In this document: positions 18,492 through 27,936 of the stretch, piece after piece | Position numbering within the stretch: position 1 is the first letter of the stretch | Layout: each line of letters opens with the position of its first letter | Source: Prevotellaceae bacterium | GTDB taxonomy: Bacteria; Bacteroidota; Bacteroidia; Bacteroidales; Bacteroidaceae | NCBI GenBank assembly: GCA_022763905.1 | Contig: JALERS010000010.1 | Span: 1 to 40,963, forward strand | Direction of reading: 5' to 3' | DNA: 40,963 nucleotides | The notes under the pieces: generated by a model | The model's input: the letters and a program-made list of their open reading frames with translations, nothing else | What the model was told of the DNA's origin: nothing | Database searches by the model: none | Translations under genes and position numbers: made by a program

Positions 18492-19448
18492 TTATGCTTT
18501 CTGTCCCTCCAGATAAGCGGAAATGTTCTTTTCCAAACGTTCGGAAAGACCCTCAGTAGGTGATTTGACAAATATCTCCCCTGTGATGTGCTCATAGAGT
18601 TCGATGTATCTGTCACTGATGCTCTGCACTATTTCTGGGGTCATCTCAGGTACTTGCTGTCCTTCTTTTCCTTGAAAGCCATTGTCCATGAGCCATTCTC
18701 TAACAAACTCTTTGGACAACTGTCGCTGAGGTTCTCCTGCCTTCAGTTTCTCTTCGTAGCCCTCTTTGTAGAAATATCGGCTTGAGTCAGGTGTGTGAAT
18801 CTCATCCATCAAGCAGATTACTCCATCGGCTTTACCGAATTCATACTTTGTATCTACCAGAATGAGTCCTCTCTTTTCTGCTATTTCCGTTCCTCTTTGG
18901 AACAAGGCCAAAGTGTATTTTTCAAGTAGAGCATATTCTTCAGGTGTAGCTAGTCCCTTGGCTAGGATTTCTTTTTTAGAGATATCGGCATCATGCTCAC
19001 CATATTCTGCTTTGGTGGTAGGCGTGATGATAGGAGAAGGAAACTTCTGATTCTCTTTCATTCCTTCAGGCAATGGGACTCCGCATATTTCACGTACACC
19101 GCTTTTGTAGGCTCTCCAGGCACTTCCGCATAGATATCCTCTTACAATCATTTCCAATGGAAATCCCTTGCAGAGGATGCCTGCTGTGACCATAGGGTCG
19201 GGAGTAGCCCGTTTCCAGTTGGGACATATATCAGAGGTGGCATCTAGGAATTTTGAAGCAATCTGGTTGAGTACCTGTCCCTTGTAGGGAATTCCTTCGG
19301 GAAGGATGACATCAAAGGCTGAGATACGGTCAGTAGCAACCATGACCAGTTGCTCGTCATTAATATTGTATACGTCGCGTACCTTTCCGTGGTATACGTT
19401 TTTCTGATGATTAAAATGGAAATCAGTTTGCGTCAACGCTTTGTTCAT
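18492..19448 (-). CDS. purC: Phosphoribosylaminoimidazole-succinocarboxamide synthase
   Basis: [69 protein letters not shown]. Confidence 0.96.
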   Translation of the reverse strand: MNKALTQTDFHFNHQKNVYHGKVRDVYNINDEQLVMVATDRISAFDVILPEGIPYKGQVLNQIASKFLDATSDICPNWKRATPDPMVTAGILCKGFPLEMIVRGYLCGSAWRAYKSGVREICGVPLPEGMKENQKFPSPIITPTTKAEYGEHDADISKKEILAKGLATPEEYALLEKYTLALFQRGTEIAEKRGLILVDTKYEFGKADGVICLMDEIHTPDSSRYFYKEGYEEKLKAGEPQRQLSKEFVREWLMDNGFQGKEGQQVPEMTPEIVQSISDRYIELYEHITGEIFVKSPTEGLSERLEKNISAYLEGQKA

Positions 19449-20424
19449 GATGGGTGGATTGTATGAGGTTAGTATTTTCTTTTTTCGTTTTCTCGGCTTT
19501 CTCGTAAGCTTCTACAATGTGGGTAACAAGTTGGTGGCGTACAATGTCTTTCTTGCTGAAGGTAATGAAGGAAATACCCGGGATATGTTTCAATATGCGA
19601 ATGGCTTCTACCAGTCCTGATTTGTGGACAGTCGGTAGGTCTATCTGGGTACAATCGCCAGTAATGACCATCTTGGTGTTGGTACCCATACGAGTAAGAA
19701 ACATCTTCAGTTGGCTGGTTGTGGTGTTTTGGGCTTCGTCCAGAATAACAACGGCATCATTGAGTGTGCGTCCTCTCATGAAAGCCAAGGGAGCAATCTG
19801 TATGACATTGGAGGCAAGTAGTTCCTGTAGCCGTGCATGGGGTACCATTTCTTCCAAAGCATCATAGAGAGGTTGGAGGTAGGGGTCAATCTTTTCCTTC
19901 ATGTCCCCAGGTAGAAAGCCTAGTTTTTCCCCTGCCTCTACTGCGGGGCGTGAGAGAATGATTTTCCTGATCTGTTTCTTTTTGAAAGCTTCAATGGCAA
20001 GTGCGATGCTCAGATAGGTCTTGCCTGTTCCTGCAGGACCTATGGCAAACACCATATCGTTGGTGTGAAAGGCATTTACCAGACTCTCCTGGGTCTTGTT
20101 GCGTGGTCGGATGGCTTTCCCTGTAGTACTATATACGATGACTCCGTCCTGAAGCAGACCTTCAGCAGAGGTGTTGCCATTCAAGATGCCTATGATGTCT
20201 TCTTCTGAGAGCCGGTTATAATTGACGCAATGCGCAATCATGTCTCTGGCTCTTTCTTCAAATTCATTAATCTGCTTTTCTTCTCCTTGGATGCAGATGA
20301 CATTTCCCCTGGCGATGATACGCAGTTTGGGATAGAGAGATTTCAGCATTTTCAGATTGGAGTTTTGTACACCATAGAAGATGCCAGGGTCTGCTTCATC
20401 CAGCAGGAGATGTTTTTCTATCAT
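19423..20424 (-). CDS. phoH: PhoH family ATPase
   Basis: [58 protein letters not shown]. Confidence 0.92.
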   Translation of the reverse strand: MIEKHLLLDEADPGIFYGVQNSNLKMLKSLYPKLRIIARGNVICIQGEEKQINEFEERARDMIAHCVNYNRLSEEDIIGILNGNTSAEGLLQDGVIVYSTTGKAIRPRNKTQESLVNAFHTNDMVFAIGPAGTGKTYLSIALAIEAFKKKQIRKIILSRPAVEAGEKLGFLPGDMKEKIDPYLQPLYDALEEMVPHARLQELLASNVIQIAPLAFMRGRTLNDAVVILDEAQNTTTSQLKMFLTRMGTNTKMVITGDCTQIDLPTVHKSGLVEAIRILKHIPGISFITFSKKDIVRHQLVTHIVEAYEKAEKTKKENTNLIQSTHHEQSVDAN

Positions 20425-20443
20425 GGGCACTATACTTTTCGTG

Positions 20444-20451
20444 CAAAAGTA
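20444..20451 (-). promoter_or_regulatory. -7 element of the phoH promoter (TACTTTTG on the minus strand)
   Basis: CAAAAGTA on the plus strand, just upstream of the phoH start at 20424. Confidence 0.45.
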
Positions 20452-20484
20452 CAGAATTCTGAAGAAGGAGGAAAGTTTTTTTAG

Positions 20485-20492
20485 TACTTTTG
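20485..20492 (+). promoter_or_regulatory. -7 element of the DUF5715 gene promoter (TACTTTTG)
   Basis: TACTTTTG upstream of the ATG at 20509-20512. Confidence 0.45.
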
Positions 20493-20508
20493 CAGGGCAA
20501 TTTGAAAG

Positions 20509-21333
20509 TTGATGGGAGAAAAAAAGCATTTTGGTAAAAAAGCATTTGTGAAGACATTCTTTGGAATCGTCTTGATTTTGTTTTTTGTCAAGACCCTCTT
20601 CCCTTCGCTACTCCTTCCCCTTGCAGACAAAGAAGCAGAAGTGCTGTCTCCTTCCACCCTACAGTTAGATAGTATTGCACTGCATGCCCGATATGTGGAT
20701 TCTCTGATGTCGCAGCCTCATTGTCTTCCGGTGGATCTTAGTCGTACTCCTACCACAACACTTCACCGCATATGGAGTGTTAGCAGTTATGAGCGTGCCT
20801 TCCCCGACCTTAACGATGTTCAGATGGCTACAGCGGAACGTTTGGGTAATCCTCCTGTCAAGGACAGACAGGAAGCCAGTCGCTTCGGACATGACAAATT
20901 GGTGTATGTAGGAGGAAATCCCTTCTATCATGTCAAGAAACTAGATAACTCCATTCCCTATTTGGTTCCCAGGGCACAATTGCTGTTGACTTATATCGCC
21001 CGTACGTTTATTGACTCCCTTCTTGTGAAGAAGATACGTCCCAGTCAGCTTATCGTTACTTCTCTCACACGAACCCGAGAAGATGTGGACCGTCTACGTA
21101 GTCATAATCCCAATGCCAGTGAACGCAGTTGTCATTGTATGGGTACTACCTTCGATATCAGCTATACCAAATACTATCCCATCCAAGATCCGGAAGCTTT
21201 ACCTGTGAGGCAGACTCGTGACGATACGCTTCGTTGGGTACTCAGTGAAGTATTACAAGATGCCCGTAGACAGGGACTTTGTTATGTGAAATATGAGAGG
21301 AAACAAGGCTGCTATCATATTACGGCGCGATAA
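20509..21333 (+). CDS. DUF5715 family protein
   Basis: N-terminal TM segment; LIVTSLTRTREDVDRLRSHNPNASERSCHCMGTTFDISYTKY. Confidence 0.75.
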   Translation: MMGEKKHFGKKAFVKTFFGIVLILFFVKTLFPSLLLPLADKEAEVLSPSTLQLDSIALHARYVDSLMSQPHCLPVDLSRTPTTTLHRIWSVSSYERAFPDLNDVQMATAERLGNPPVKDRQEASRFGHDKLVYVGGNPFYHVKKLDNSIPYLVPRAQLLLTYIARTFIDSLLVKKIRPSQLIVTSLTRTREDVDRLRSHNPNASERSCHCMGTTFDISYTKYYPIQDPEALPVRQTRDDTLRWVLSEVLQDARRQGLCYVKYERKQGCYHITAR

Positions 21334-21378
21334 CCCCCATTCCGATAGAATCGATATATCCCCCTCCTTCCCCCTGCT

Positions 21379-22137
21379 ATGAGATATTTCCTGTTTTTTT
21401 CCTATGACGGTACTTGTTACCATGGTTGGCAATACCAGCCCAATGCCATATCGGTTCAGCAGAAGTTGCAGGAAGCCTTGTCTTTGCTCTTGCGTCATCC
21501 TGTTGTCATTGTTGGAGCAGGACGTACTGATACAGGAGTCCATGCCCGAATGATGGTAGCTCATTTTGATGTGGTGCAAGCTCTGGAACAGGTGGAACGT
21601 ATGGTATTTCGCCTCAATGGCATTCTTCCTTCCGATATATCTGTGACAGCCATTACGCCGGTCCGTCCTGATGCCCATGCTCGTTTTGATGCCGTAGCCC
21701 GTCGTTATAGATATTATGTAGTTATGAACAAGTCTCCGTTTGATACTCGTTTTGCTACACATCTCTATTACCATTTGGATTTTCAGGCCATGAATGAAGC
21801 GGCTCTCCTATTGCTGTCCCATCAGGACTTTGGTAGTTTCTGCAAGGCAGGGTCTGATAATAAGACCACGATATGCCATGTATCATTGGCCAGATGGGTC
21901 TGTCAGGGAGATGGGCGTTACTATTTTGAGATTCGTGCTGACCGTTTTCTTCGGAATATGGTCAGAGCGATAGTAGGAACACTACTGGATGTGGGAAGAG
22001 GCAAGATAACCATAGAAGGATTTGCCAAGGTGCTTCAGTCTGGTTCACGCTCGGTAGCAGGAGATTCAGTTCCTGCACAAGGGCTGTTTCTGGAAGAAGT
22101 GGAGTATCCTCAATCTGTCTTTGATATCCTGTCCTAA
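21379..22137 (+). CDS. truA: tRNA pseudouridine(38-40) synthase
   Basis: YDGTCYHGWQYQPNAISVQQKL, GAGRTDTGVHARMMVAHFD, FDAVARRYRYYV, ADRFLRNMVRAIVG. Confidence 0.95.
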   Translation: MRYFLFFSYDGTCYHGWQYQPNAISVQQKLQEALSLLLRHPVVIVGAGRTDTGVHARMMVAHFDVVQALEQVERMVFRLNGILPSDISVTAITPVRPDAHARFDAVARRYRYYVVMNKSPFDTRFATHLYYHLDFQAMNEAALLLLSHQDFGSFCKAGSDNKTTICHVSLARWVCQGDGRYYFEIRADRFLRNMVRAIVGTLLDVGRGKITIEGFAKVLQSGSRSVAGDSVPAQGLFLEEVEYPQSVFDILS

Positions 22138-22524
22138 TAAAAACACTGCCTTGCTAACTGAAGTTTCACGTGTTGGGAACCAACATGTCAGTAATTGCCT
22201 TGTTCACTGTCCCTTGTAGGCCTAACTATATTCTATAGAAACGAGTATGCATGATTTTTGGCAGTTCTATGGATAGCAGGGGCTTTGTATGTAGAATATT
22301 CTTATTCAATTTGAATAGATTGAAGTGCTTTCAATGATTCGGTAGAAGGTGACGAAAAAAGGGCTCAGTAGAAAATCAGTGGGGATTGTATTGAATAATT
22401 TTGGCTCAGTAGATAATGGGGGGACACTCGTTGAGAACGGAGAAGATATTTGTCGGAAAGACCTCTTCTGGCTTTCCGGAAGATATCAACAGGGAGGATG
22501 AAGTCACTCTTACATCTGTCTCTT

Positions 22525-22546
22525 GCGTTCAGCCTAGGCTGAACGC
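22525..22546. repeat. Perfect 22-bp palindrome, copy 1
   Basis: GCGTTCAGCCTAGGCTGAACGC equals its own reverse complement. Confidence 0.95.
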
Positions 22547-22591
22547 TCAAATATATTGATTGAAATCTCCATTTATATTGACTTCTTTCAC

Positions 22592-22611
22592 CGTTCAGCC
22601 TAGGCTGAACG
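22592..22611. repeat. Perfect 20-bp palindrome, copy 2
   Basis: CGTTCAGCCTAGGCTGAACG, same sequence as the core of 22525-22546. Confidence 0.95.
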
Positions 22612-22797
22612 CAAAAACAAGTTGGGTGCAGGGAAATGAGGAGATATCCATGTGCTCTATTTTAAATGGCAAATGAGGAATAAACTGCCTTTACAGAAAC
22701 AGAGCAGGATGGTAAGAATATCCAGTACCAATCATTTGGAACTGGTATTTCAATGAATGGATTTTTCCTGCTCCCCCCACGAAATATATTCTGAACC

Positions 22798-22910
22798 AAT
22801 CTCCGTTGCTGCCTGTTCAACTCCTACTACTAAAAAAATAATCTAATATTTGTGTCAGTAATACTGCACTTGCTATTGCTTTGAGATAATCTTTTACCAT
22901 AAAACAAAGA
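22798..22910 (-). pseudogene. Frameshifted remnant of the IS N-terminal region protein
   Basis: Minus strand reads MVKDYLKAIASAVLLTQILDYFF then shifts frame in a T run, relative to MAKEYIKAIASAVLLTQILDCFLVVGVEQAATEI in the copy at the window start. Confidence 0.65.
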
Positions 22911-23092
22911 CCATTTTGTTTTTCCTCAACTTCTAATTGAATCCCCACTGATTTTCTACTGAGCCATATTTAGGCCAATTAGTCGACTTCTTTTGGAGAG
23001 GTCTGTGTGTTGAATCGGGGAGCCAATCAATATCCTGTCTTCTTTAGGGGAGACCTTAGGTGGTTTGTGTTGTGCTAAAACGATGAAATCTG

Positions 23093-23123
23093 TTTGAGAA
23101 TTTTGTCAATTGGTATATCTTTG
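23093..23123 (+). promoter_or_regulatory. Bacteroidetes-type promoter for the PASTA gene
   Basis: TTTG at 23093-23096, 19-bp spacer, TATCTTTG at 23116-23123. Confidence 0.6.
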
Positions 23124-23138
23124 CTATTTTTGTAGAAT

Positions 23139-23810
23139 ATGAAAGAAGGCTTCAGAAATCAAGGTAATGCCACACAGTCGGCCAAGACTGGAAAGAAAAT
23201 GTCATTCAGAAAAAAGTTGCTGTATAACTTACTGGCAATGGCTATTATGCTAGTGGTGTTAGTCGTGGCAGCATCCTATTGTCTGCGGGATTATACCTGT
23301 CATGGAAAGGAAATCGATGTGCCTGACCTCAAAGGAATGACGACCGAGCAGGCTGTGGCTTCTCTGGAGAAAATAGGGTTGCAGGCAACTTTGACAGACT
23401 CTGTGTATGTGAAATCGCAGCGACCTAATACCATCTATTCCCAATCTCTTTCACCAGGTACCCATGTCAAAGAGGGACGCATCATTCATTTGACTGTCAA
23501 TACGGACCAACCTCCTACTGTGGTCATGCCGGATATAGCAGACAACAGTTCGTTACGCGAAGCAATGATGAGACTCACAATGCTGGGACTTATCGTCCTT
23601 CCACAGGAATATGTGAATGGAGAGAAGGACTGGGTCTATGCTGTCAAGGTGAACGGTAAAAATGTCACTGCCGGTGACAGAGTGCCTTCAGATAGCAGGA
23701 TAACCCTGGTGGTAGGTGACGGCACCTATTTCAATATGGATGGGAGTGGTGAGATGGAAATGGCAGACGACTCAATGTCTGACTTTGGGTCGGACATGAC
23801 TCCATTGTAA
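23139..23810 (+). CDS. PASTA domain-containing membrane protein
   Basis: N-terminal TM; DVPDLKGMTTEQAVASLEKIGLQATL...IYSQSLSPGTHVKEGRIIHLTV repeats. Confidence 0.88.
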   Translation: MKEGFRNQGNATQSAKTGKKMSFRKKLLYNLLAMAIMLVVLVVAASYCLRDYTCHGKEIDVPDLKGMTTEQAVASLEKIGLQATLTDSVYVKSQRPNTIYSQSLSPGTHVKEGRIIHLTVNTDQPPTVVMPDIADNSSLREAMMRLTMLGLIVLPQEYVNGEKDWVYAVKVNGKNVTAGDRVPSDSRITLVVGDGTYFNMDGSGEMEMADDSMSDFGSDMTPL

Positions 23811-23841
23811 CCTCCTGAACGATTAAAGCCAAGATACCAAT

Positions 23842-24912
23842 ATGACCCGACTTTCCACGGCAGGTGACATGCAGGATACAGATGACAGTATGCTTCAAAA
23901 CGAAGCTACTCTCTATGAACATATCCGATTGCAGGCTGATAAAGGACAGTCACTGCTTCGTGTGGACAAGTTTTTGTTCCTGCATCTGCAGGATACTTCC
24001 CGCAACCGAATCCAGAAGGCGGCAGAGGCTGGTTTCATACAGGTCAATGACCGTCCTGTGAAAAGTAGTTATAGGGTCAAACCTTTGGACGTTGTGACCG
24101 TATGGCTGGACCATCCTCCTTTCGATACCACTATAGAAGCAGAAGATATCCCCCTGGATGTGGTGTATGAAGACGACAGCCTGATGGTTATCAACAAGCC
24201 TGCTGGCATGGTGGTGCATCCAGGGTGCGGTAATTTCAATGGCACTCTGGTCAATGCCGTGGCTTGGCATCTGAAAAACAATCCGGACTTTGATATTAAT
24301 AATCCTGAAGTGGGACTGGTACACCGCATTGATAAAGATACCAGCGGGCTGCTTGTGATCGCCAAGACCGCCAAAGCCAAGACGGGTCTTGGGCTGCAGT
24401 TCTTCAATAAAACCACTTCCCGTAGATACAATGCCTTGATATGGGGAGACCCCGGACAGAATGAGGGACGCATAGAAGGCAATATAGGGCGTGACCCTAA
24501 AGACCGTCTCCGTATGGCTGTGTTCCCTCCTGAAAGCGGTATAGGCAAACCTGCGGTAACACATTGGCGAATTTTGAGAAGATACAGACATACTACTTTG
24601 GTGGAATGTGTGCTGGAGACAGGACGTACCCATCAGATACGTGCCCATATGACTTCCATAGGACATCCGCTGTTCAATGACGCCCGTTACGGGGGACAAC
24701 AGATTCTTAGGGGGACGCCTGACAATAGTTATCGTCTCTTTGTTCAGAATTGCTTCAAGACATGTCCCCGTCAGGCCCTGCATGCCAGGACACTGGGGTT
24801 TGTCCATCCCGAAACTGGGAAGGAAATGAACTTTGTCTCCGAACTGCCGGAGGATATGCAAAAGTTGGTGGATATGTGGGAAGCAACAGTGGAACGGGAA
24901 GAGAATAGATGA
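23842..24912 (+). CDS. RluA family pseudouridine synthase
   Basis: VINKPAGMVVHPG, GLVHRIDKDTSGLLVIAKT, ETGRTHQIRAHMTSIGHPLFND. Confidence 0.93.
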   Translation: MTRLSTAGDMQDTDDSMLQNEATLYEHIRLQADKGQSLLRVDKFLFLHLQDTSRNRIQKAAEAGFIQVNDRPVKSSYRVKPLDVVTVWLDHPPFDTTIEAEDIPLDVVYEDDSLMVINKPAGMVVHPGCGNFNGTLVNAVAWHLKNNPDFDINNPEVGLVHRIDKDTSGLLVIAKTAKAKTGLGLQFFNKTTSRRYNALIWGDPGQNEGRIEGNIGRDPKDRLRMAVFPPESGIGKPAVTHWRILRRYRHTTLVECVLETGRTHQIRAHMTSIGHPLFNDARYGGQQILRGTPDNSYRLFVQNCFKTCPRQALHARTLGFVHPETGKEMNFVSELPEDMQKLVDMWEATVEREENR

Positions 24913-25952
24913 ATCATCTGATTAATACATTGAAAATTCACATGAAAAAAAGTATGAAACGAATCATTGCAATCGTAGCGGGAGGAGATTCTTCTGAACA
25001 CGATGTATCGCTGCGCAGTGCGCAAGGCATTTATTCTTTCATGAACAAAAACCTGTATGAAACTTATATCATTGAGATAAGCGGAACCGATTGGAAAGCA
25101 CGTCTCGCCGATGGTAATACGGCTGTAGTCAGCAAGGAAGATTTCTCCTTCTATGTGGGAGACAGAACCGTCCGTCCAGATTTCGCCTATATCACTATTC
25201 ATGGTGCCCCCGGAGAGAACGGATTACTGCAAGGCTACTTTGACCTGATACGCATGCCTTACTCTACGAGTGATGTTCTGGTGGAGGCGCTCACCTTCAA
25301 TAAATATTTCCTCAACAATTTCCTTCGCTCTTTTGATGTGAATGTGGCAGACAGCATATTGTTGCGCAAAGGTGAGGATACCCAATGGACGGATGAGGCA
25401 ATAGTGGACCGTGTGGGACTTCCCTGTTTTATCAAGCCTGCTGCAGATGGCAGTAGTTTCGGGGTGACTAAGGTCAAGACATGCACTCAGTTGCGTCCAG
25501 CCATAGCCAAAGCCATGGAAGAGGGTGATGAAATTATGATAGAGAGTTTTATCCAAGGTAGGGAAATTACTTGTGGATGCTATAAGACACGTCAGGGAAG
25601 CCATGTGCTGCCGATTACAGAGGTGGTGACCCAAAACGAGTTTTTTGACTATGATGCCAAATATAACGGAGCAGTACAGGAAATCACTCCAGCAAGAATC
25701 TGTAAGGATACAGCCCGGAGAGTGGGTGAACTGACCAGCCGCCTCTATGACTTGCTGAATTGCCGAGGCATTATCCGTATTGACTATATCCTGACTGGTG
25801 AAGAAGGAAAAGAGAATATCCATCTGCTGGAAATCAATACCACACCTGGAATGACAGCTACCAGTTTTATTCCGCAACAAGTGAAAGCGGCAGGAATGGA
25901 TATGGGAGAGGTACTCTCGGAAATTATTGAAGACCGTATGGCAACGATGTAA
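24909..25952 (+). CDS. ddl: D-alanine--D-alanine ligase (start could be 24942 or 24954)
   Basis: IVAGGDSSEHDVSLRSAQGIY, CFIKPAADGSSFGVTKV, RGIIRIDYIL, LLEINTTPGMTATSFIPQQ. Overlaps the upstream stop by 4 nt. Confidence 0.94.
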   Translation: MNHLINTLKIHMKKSMKRIIAIVAGGDSSEHDVSLRSAQGIYSFMNKNLYETYIIEISGTDWKARLADGNTAVVSKEDFSFYVGDRTVRPDFAYITIHGAPGENGLLQGYFDLIRMPYSTSDVLVEALTFNKYFLNNFLRSFDVNVADSILLRKGEDTQWTDEAIVDRVGLPCFIKPAADGSSFGVTKVKTCTQLRPAIAKAMEEGDEIMIESFIQGREITCGCYKTRQGSHVLPITEVVTQNEFFDYDAKYNGAVQEITPARICKDTARRVGELTSRLYDLLNCRGIIRIDYILTGEEGKENIHLLEINTTPGMTATSFIPQQVKAAGMDMGEVLSEIIEDRMATM

Positions 25953-25989
25953 TAACCTCAAACCAAGAATGTGAATAAAAAAGACGCAT

Positions 25990-27147
25990 ATGATGACACT
26001 ATCAGATTTCAACGATATCCGACCCTACAACTCAGAGGAGATTCCTCAGATAATTGATGAGTTGACCACAGACGAGGCTTTTAGGGAGTCCATGCGGAAA
26101 ACCTTTACAGTCCCTGTAGATGCTATGCTGGCGAAGGGACGCCAGTGCGGTTCCTTGCTGGAAATTCAGAAGACTTTCGTTTATCCTTTCATAAAAGGGA
26201 TATTGGACCAGAAGTCGGATGGCATAGATATGCAGGCTGACGAATTGGATCGCAATGGTAGTTATACCTTCATTTCCAACCATAGGGACATTGTATTGGA
26301 TGCTGCCCTGCTCAGCGAGATGATGGTGGATATAGGTTTCAATAGAACTGCAGAACTCTGTACGGGTGACAATCTGCTGACAGTGCCCTGGATAGAGAAG
26401 ATAGTAAGACTTAACAAAGGCATCGTGGTCAAAAGAGGGCTGAGCCTAAGGGAACAACTGGTGAGCAGCAAGCATCTCAGTGACTATATCCACTATGTCA
26501 TTAATGTGAAAAAGGACAATGTTTGGATAGCCCAACGCCAAGGTAGGGCCAAGGATTCCAATGACCTTACTCAAGAGTCTATCCTCAAGATGCTCAGCAT
26601 GGGAGGAAAAGGGACTCTGAAGGAAAGTATCAAGGAACTGAACATCGTGCCTCTGACGATTTCTTATGAATTTGACCCATGTGACTTCCTCAAGGCACGT
26701 GAATACCAGATGCGTCGGGATAATCCTGATTTCAAGAAGACTCGCGATGAGGATGTGAACAGTATGGAGACGGGAATGTTCGGCTATAAAGGTCATATCC
26801 ATTACCAAGCTGGCAATACCATTAACGAATGGGTGGATAGTCTGCCAGACCAGATGCCCAAGACGGAATTCTTTGCCACTCTTACCCACCATGTAGACCA
26901 TATCATCCACAGTAACTATAGGTTGTATGCCAACAACTACATAGCTTCGGATATGCTCCGGGAAGAAGAGCGCTTCGCCCAACTCTATACTCCACAGGAG
27001 AAGAAACGCTTTGAAGACTATCTGCATACCCAATTGGGACGTATTGAGATGGAGAATCCAGACAATACTTTCCTGACTCACAAGATGCTGGAGATGTATG
27101 CCAATCCGCTCTATAACTATTTGAAAGCGGCTGACCAGAATCATTGA
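25990..27147 (+). CDS. 1-acyl-sn-glycerol-3-phosphate acyltransferase-like protein
   Basis: YTFISNHRDIVLDAALLSEMM (NHxxxxD motif); VWIAQRQGRAKD. Confidence 0.8.
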   Translation: MMTLSDFNDIRPYNSEEIPQIIDELTTDEAFRESMRKTFTVPVDAMLAKGRQCGSLLEIQKTFVYPFIKGILDQKSDGIDMQADELDRNGSYTFISNHRDIVLDAALLSEMMVDIGFNRTAELCTGDNLLTVPWIEKIVRLNKGIVVKRGLSLREQLVSSKHLSDYIHYVINVKKDNVWIAQRQGRAKDSNDLTQESILKMLSMGGKGTLKESIKELNIVPLTISYEFDPCDFLKAREYQMRRDNPDFKKTRDEDVNSMETGMFGYKGHIHYQAGNTINEWVDSLPDQMPKTEFFATLTHHVDHIIHSNYRLYANNYIASDMLREEERFAQLYTPQEKKRFEDYLHTQLGRIEMENPDNTFLTHKMLEMYANPLYNYLKAADQNH

Positions 27148-27157
27148 CCCCCTGTTT

Positions 27158-27802
27158 ATGCGCTGGAAAGAGGGATTGCTTTTCCTGATAGCCGGTTGTA
27201 TGCTGACTGTTGTGGTTTCCTGTGGTGATGAAGAGGGTTATGCACCTTCTTATGAGATGGGGCTTCTTGACCTCCATACGGATGCTACAGGAAAAATGGT
27301 GACAGCTATGGACGACCTGGATAGGGAATGGCCCGTAGTGGTAGAGGGAAAGACCTTTAAGGCGGATACAGTCTATCGATGTATGGCGGTATTTGTACGG
27401 CAAGAGAATAAGTTGGAAATCCACCAATTGGGGAGTGTATTGACTGTGATGCCTTTCAAATGGCAGGATGAACTGGTGTTTCATGCCGATCCTGTCAAGG
27501 TGCAAAGTAGCTGGAAGGTAAACAGGTATATCAATTTCTCCCTTCAAATTCCCCGAAAGCAACTCACCCATGTTTTGGGATGTGTGGACGGAGGCATTAG
27601 GACCATGGATGGAGGATACAAGAAGGCTGTTGTCTACCTGTATCATGACGCCTTTGGGGACGAAGAGGCATTCGATGCCACCACTTATATGTCTTTACCC
27701 ATGACCTACTATGCAGACTCTCTCGTAGCAGGACGTGACAGTATTGCTGTACAAATCTCTGTCAAAGACAAGGGATGGGTGAGCTATCCGTTCCCCTTCT
27801 GA
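27158..27802 (+). CDS. NigD-like lipoprotein
   Basis: Lipobox MLTVVVSCGDEEG; length and layout typical of the NigD-like family. Confidence 0.6.
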   Translation: MRWKEGLLFLIAGCMLTVVVSCGDEEGYAPSYEMGLLDLHTDATGKMVTAMDDLDREWPVVVEGKTFKADTVYRCMAVFVRQENKLEIHQLGSVLTVMPFKWQDELVFHADPVKVQSSWKVNRYINFSLQIPRKQLTHVLGCVDGGIRTMDGGYKKAVVYLYHDAFGDEEAFDATTYMSLPMTYYADSLVAGRDSIAVQISVKDKGWVSYPFPF

Positions 27803-27833
27803 AAAAGGAAGGGAAGAGAAGCCTCTCCCCCTG

Positions 27834-27923
27834 CCCTCTCCTGAAGGAGAGGGGGATAACCTTTTGAAACCTCGTTGAGCTTTACTCAATAATGTACTCC
27901 CTGCCCTTCAGGGAAGGGCAGGG
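27834..27923. repeat. CT/GA-rich palindromic repeats between convergent genes
   Basis: CCCTCTCCT-GA-AGGAGAGGG at 27834-27853 and CCCTGCCCTTC-AGG-GAAGGGCAGGG at 27899-27923. Confidence 0.8.
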
Positions 27924-27936
27924 GAAAGGTTCTTAC

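Larger units (their letters stand above)
22362..22965. mobile_element. 604-bp MITE-like element / internally deleted IS with perfect 26-bp TIRs
   Basis: GGCTCAGTAGAAAATCAGTGGGGATT at 22362-22387 and its exact reverse complement at 22940-22965. 22798-22965 is homologous to 9-171. Confidence 0.85.

Noticed and set aside
19423-19448. 26-bp overlap of phoH and purC as unusual
   Set aside because: Both are on the minus strand; short same-strand overlaps are common and consistent with translational coupling.
22525-22611. Palindromes as ordinary terminators
   Set aside because: Perfect palindromes without loop or adjacent T-run, in two copies away from a gene end; a terminator role is not the best fit.
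23950-24861. 303-aa ORF antisense to the RluA-family gene
   Set aside because: The sense strand is an unambiguous pseudouridine synthase.
26903-27646. 247-aa ORF antisense across the acyltransferase and NigD-like genes
   Set aside because: Spans two sense genes and has no recognisable features.
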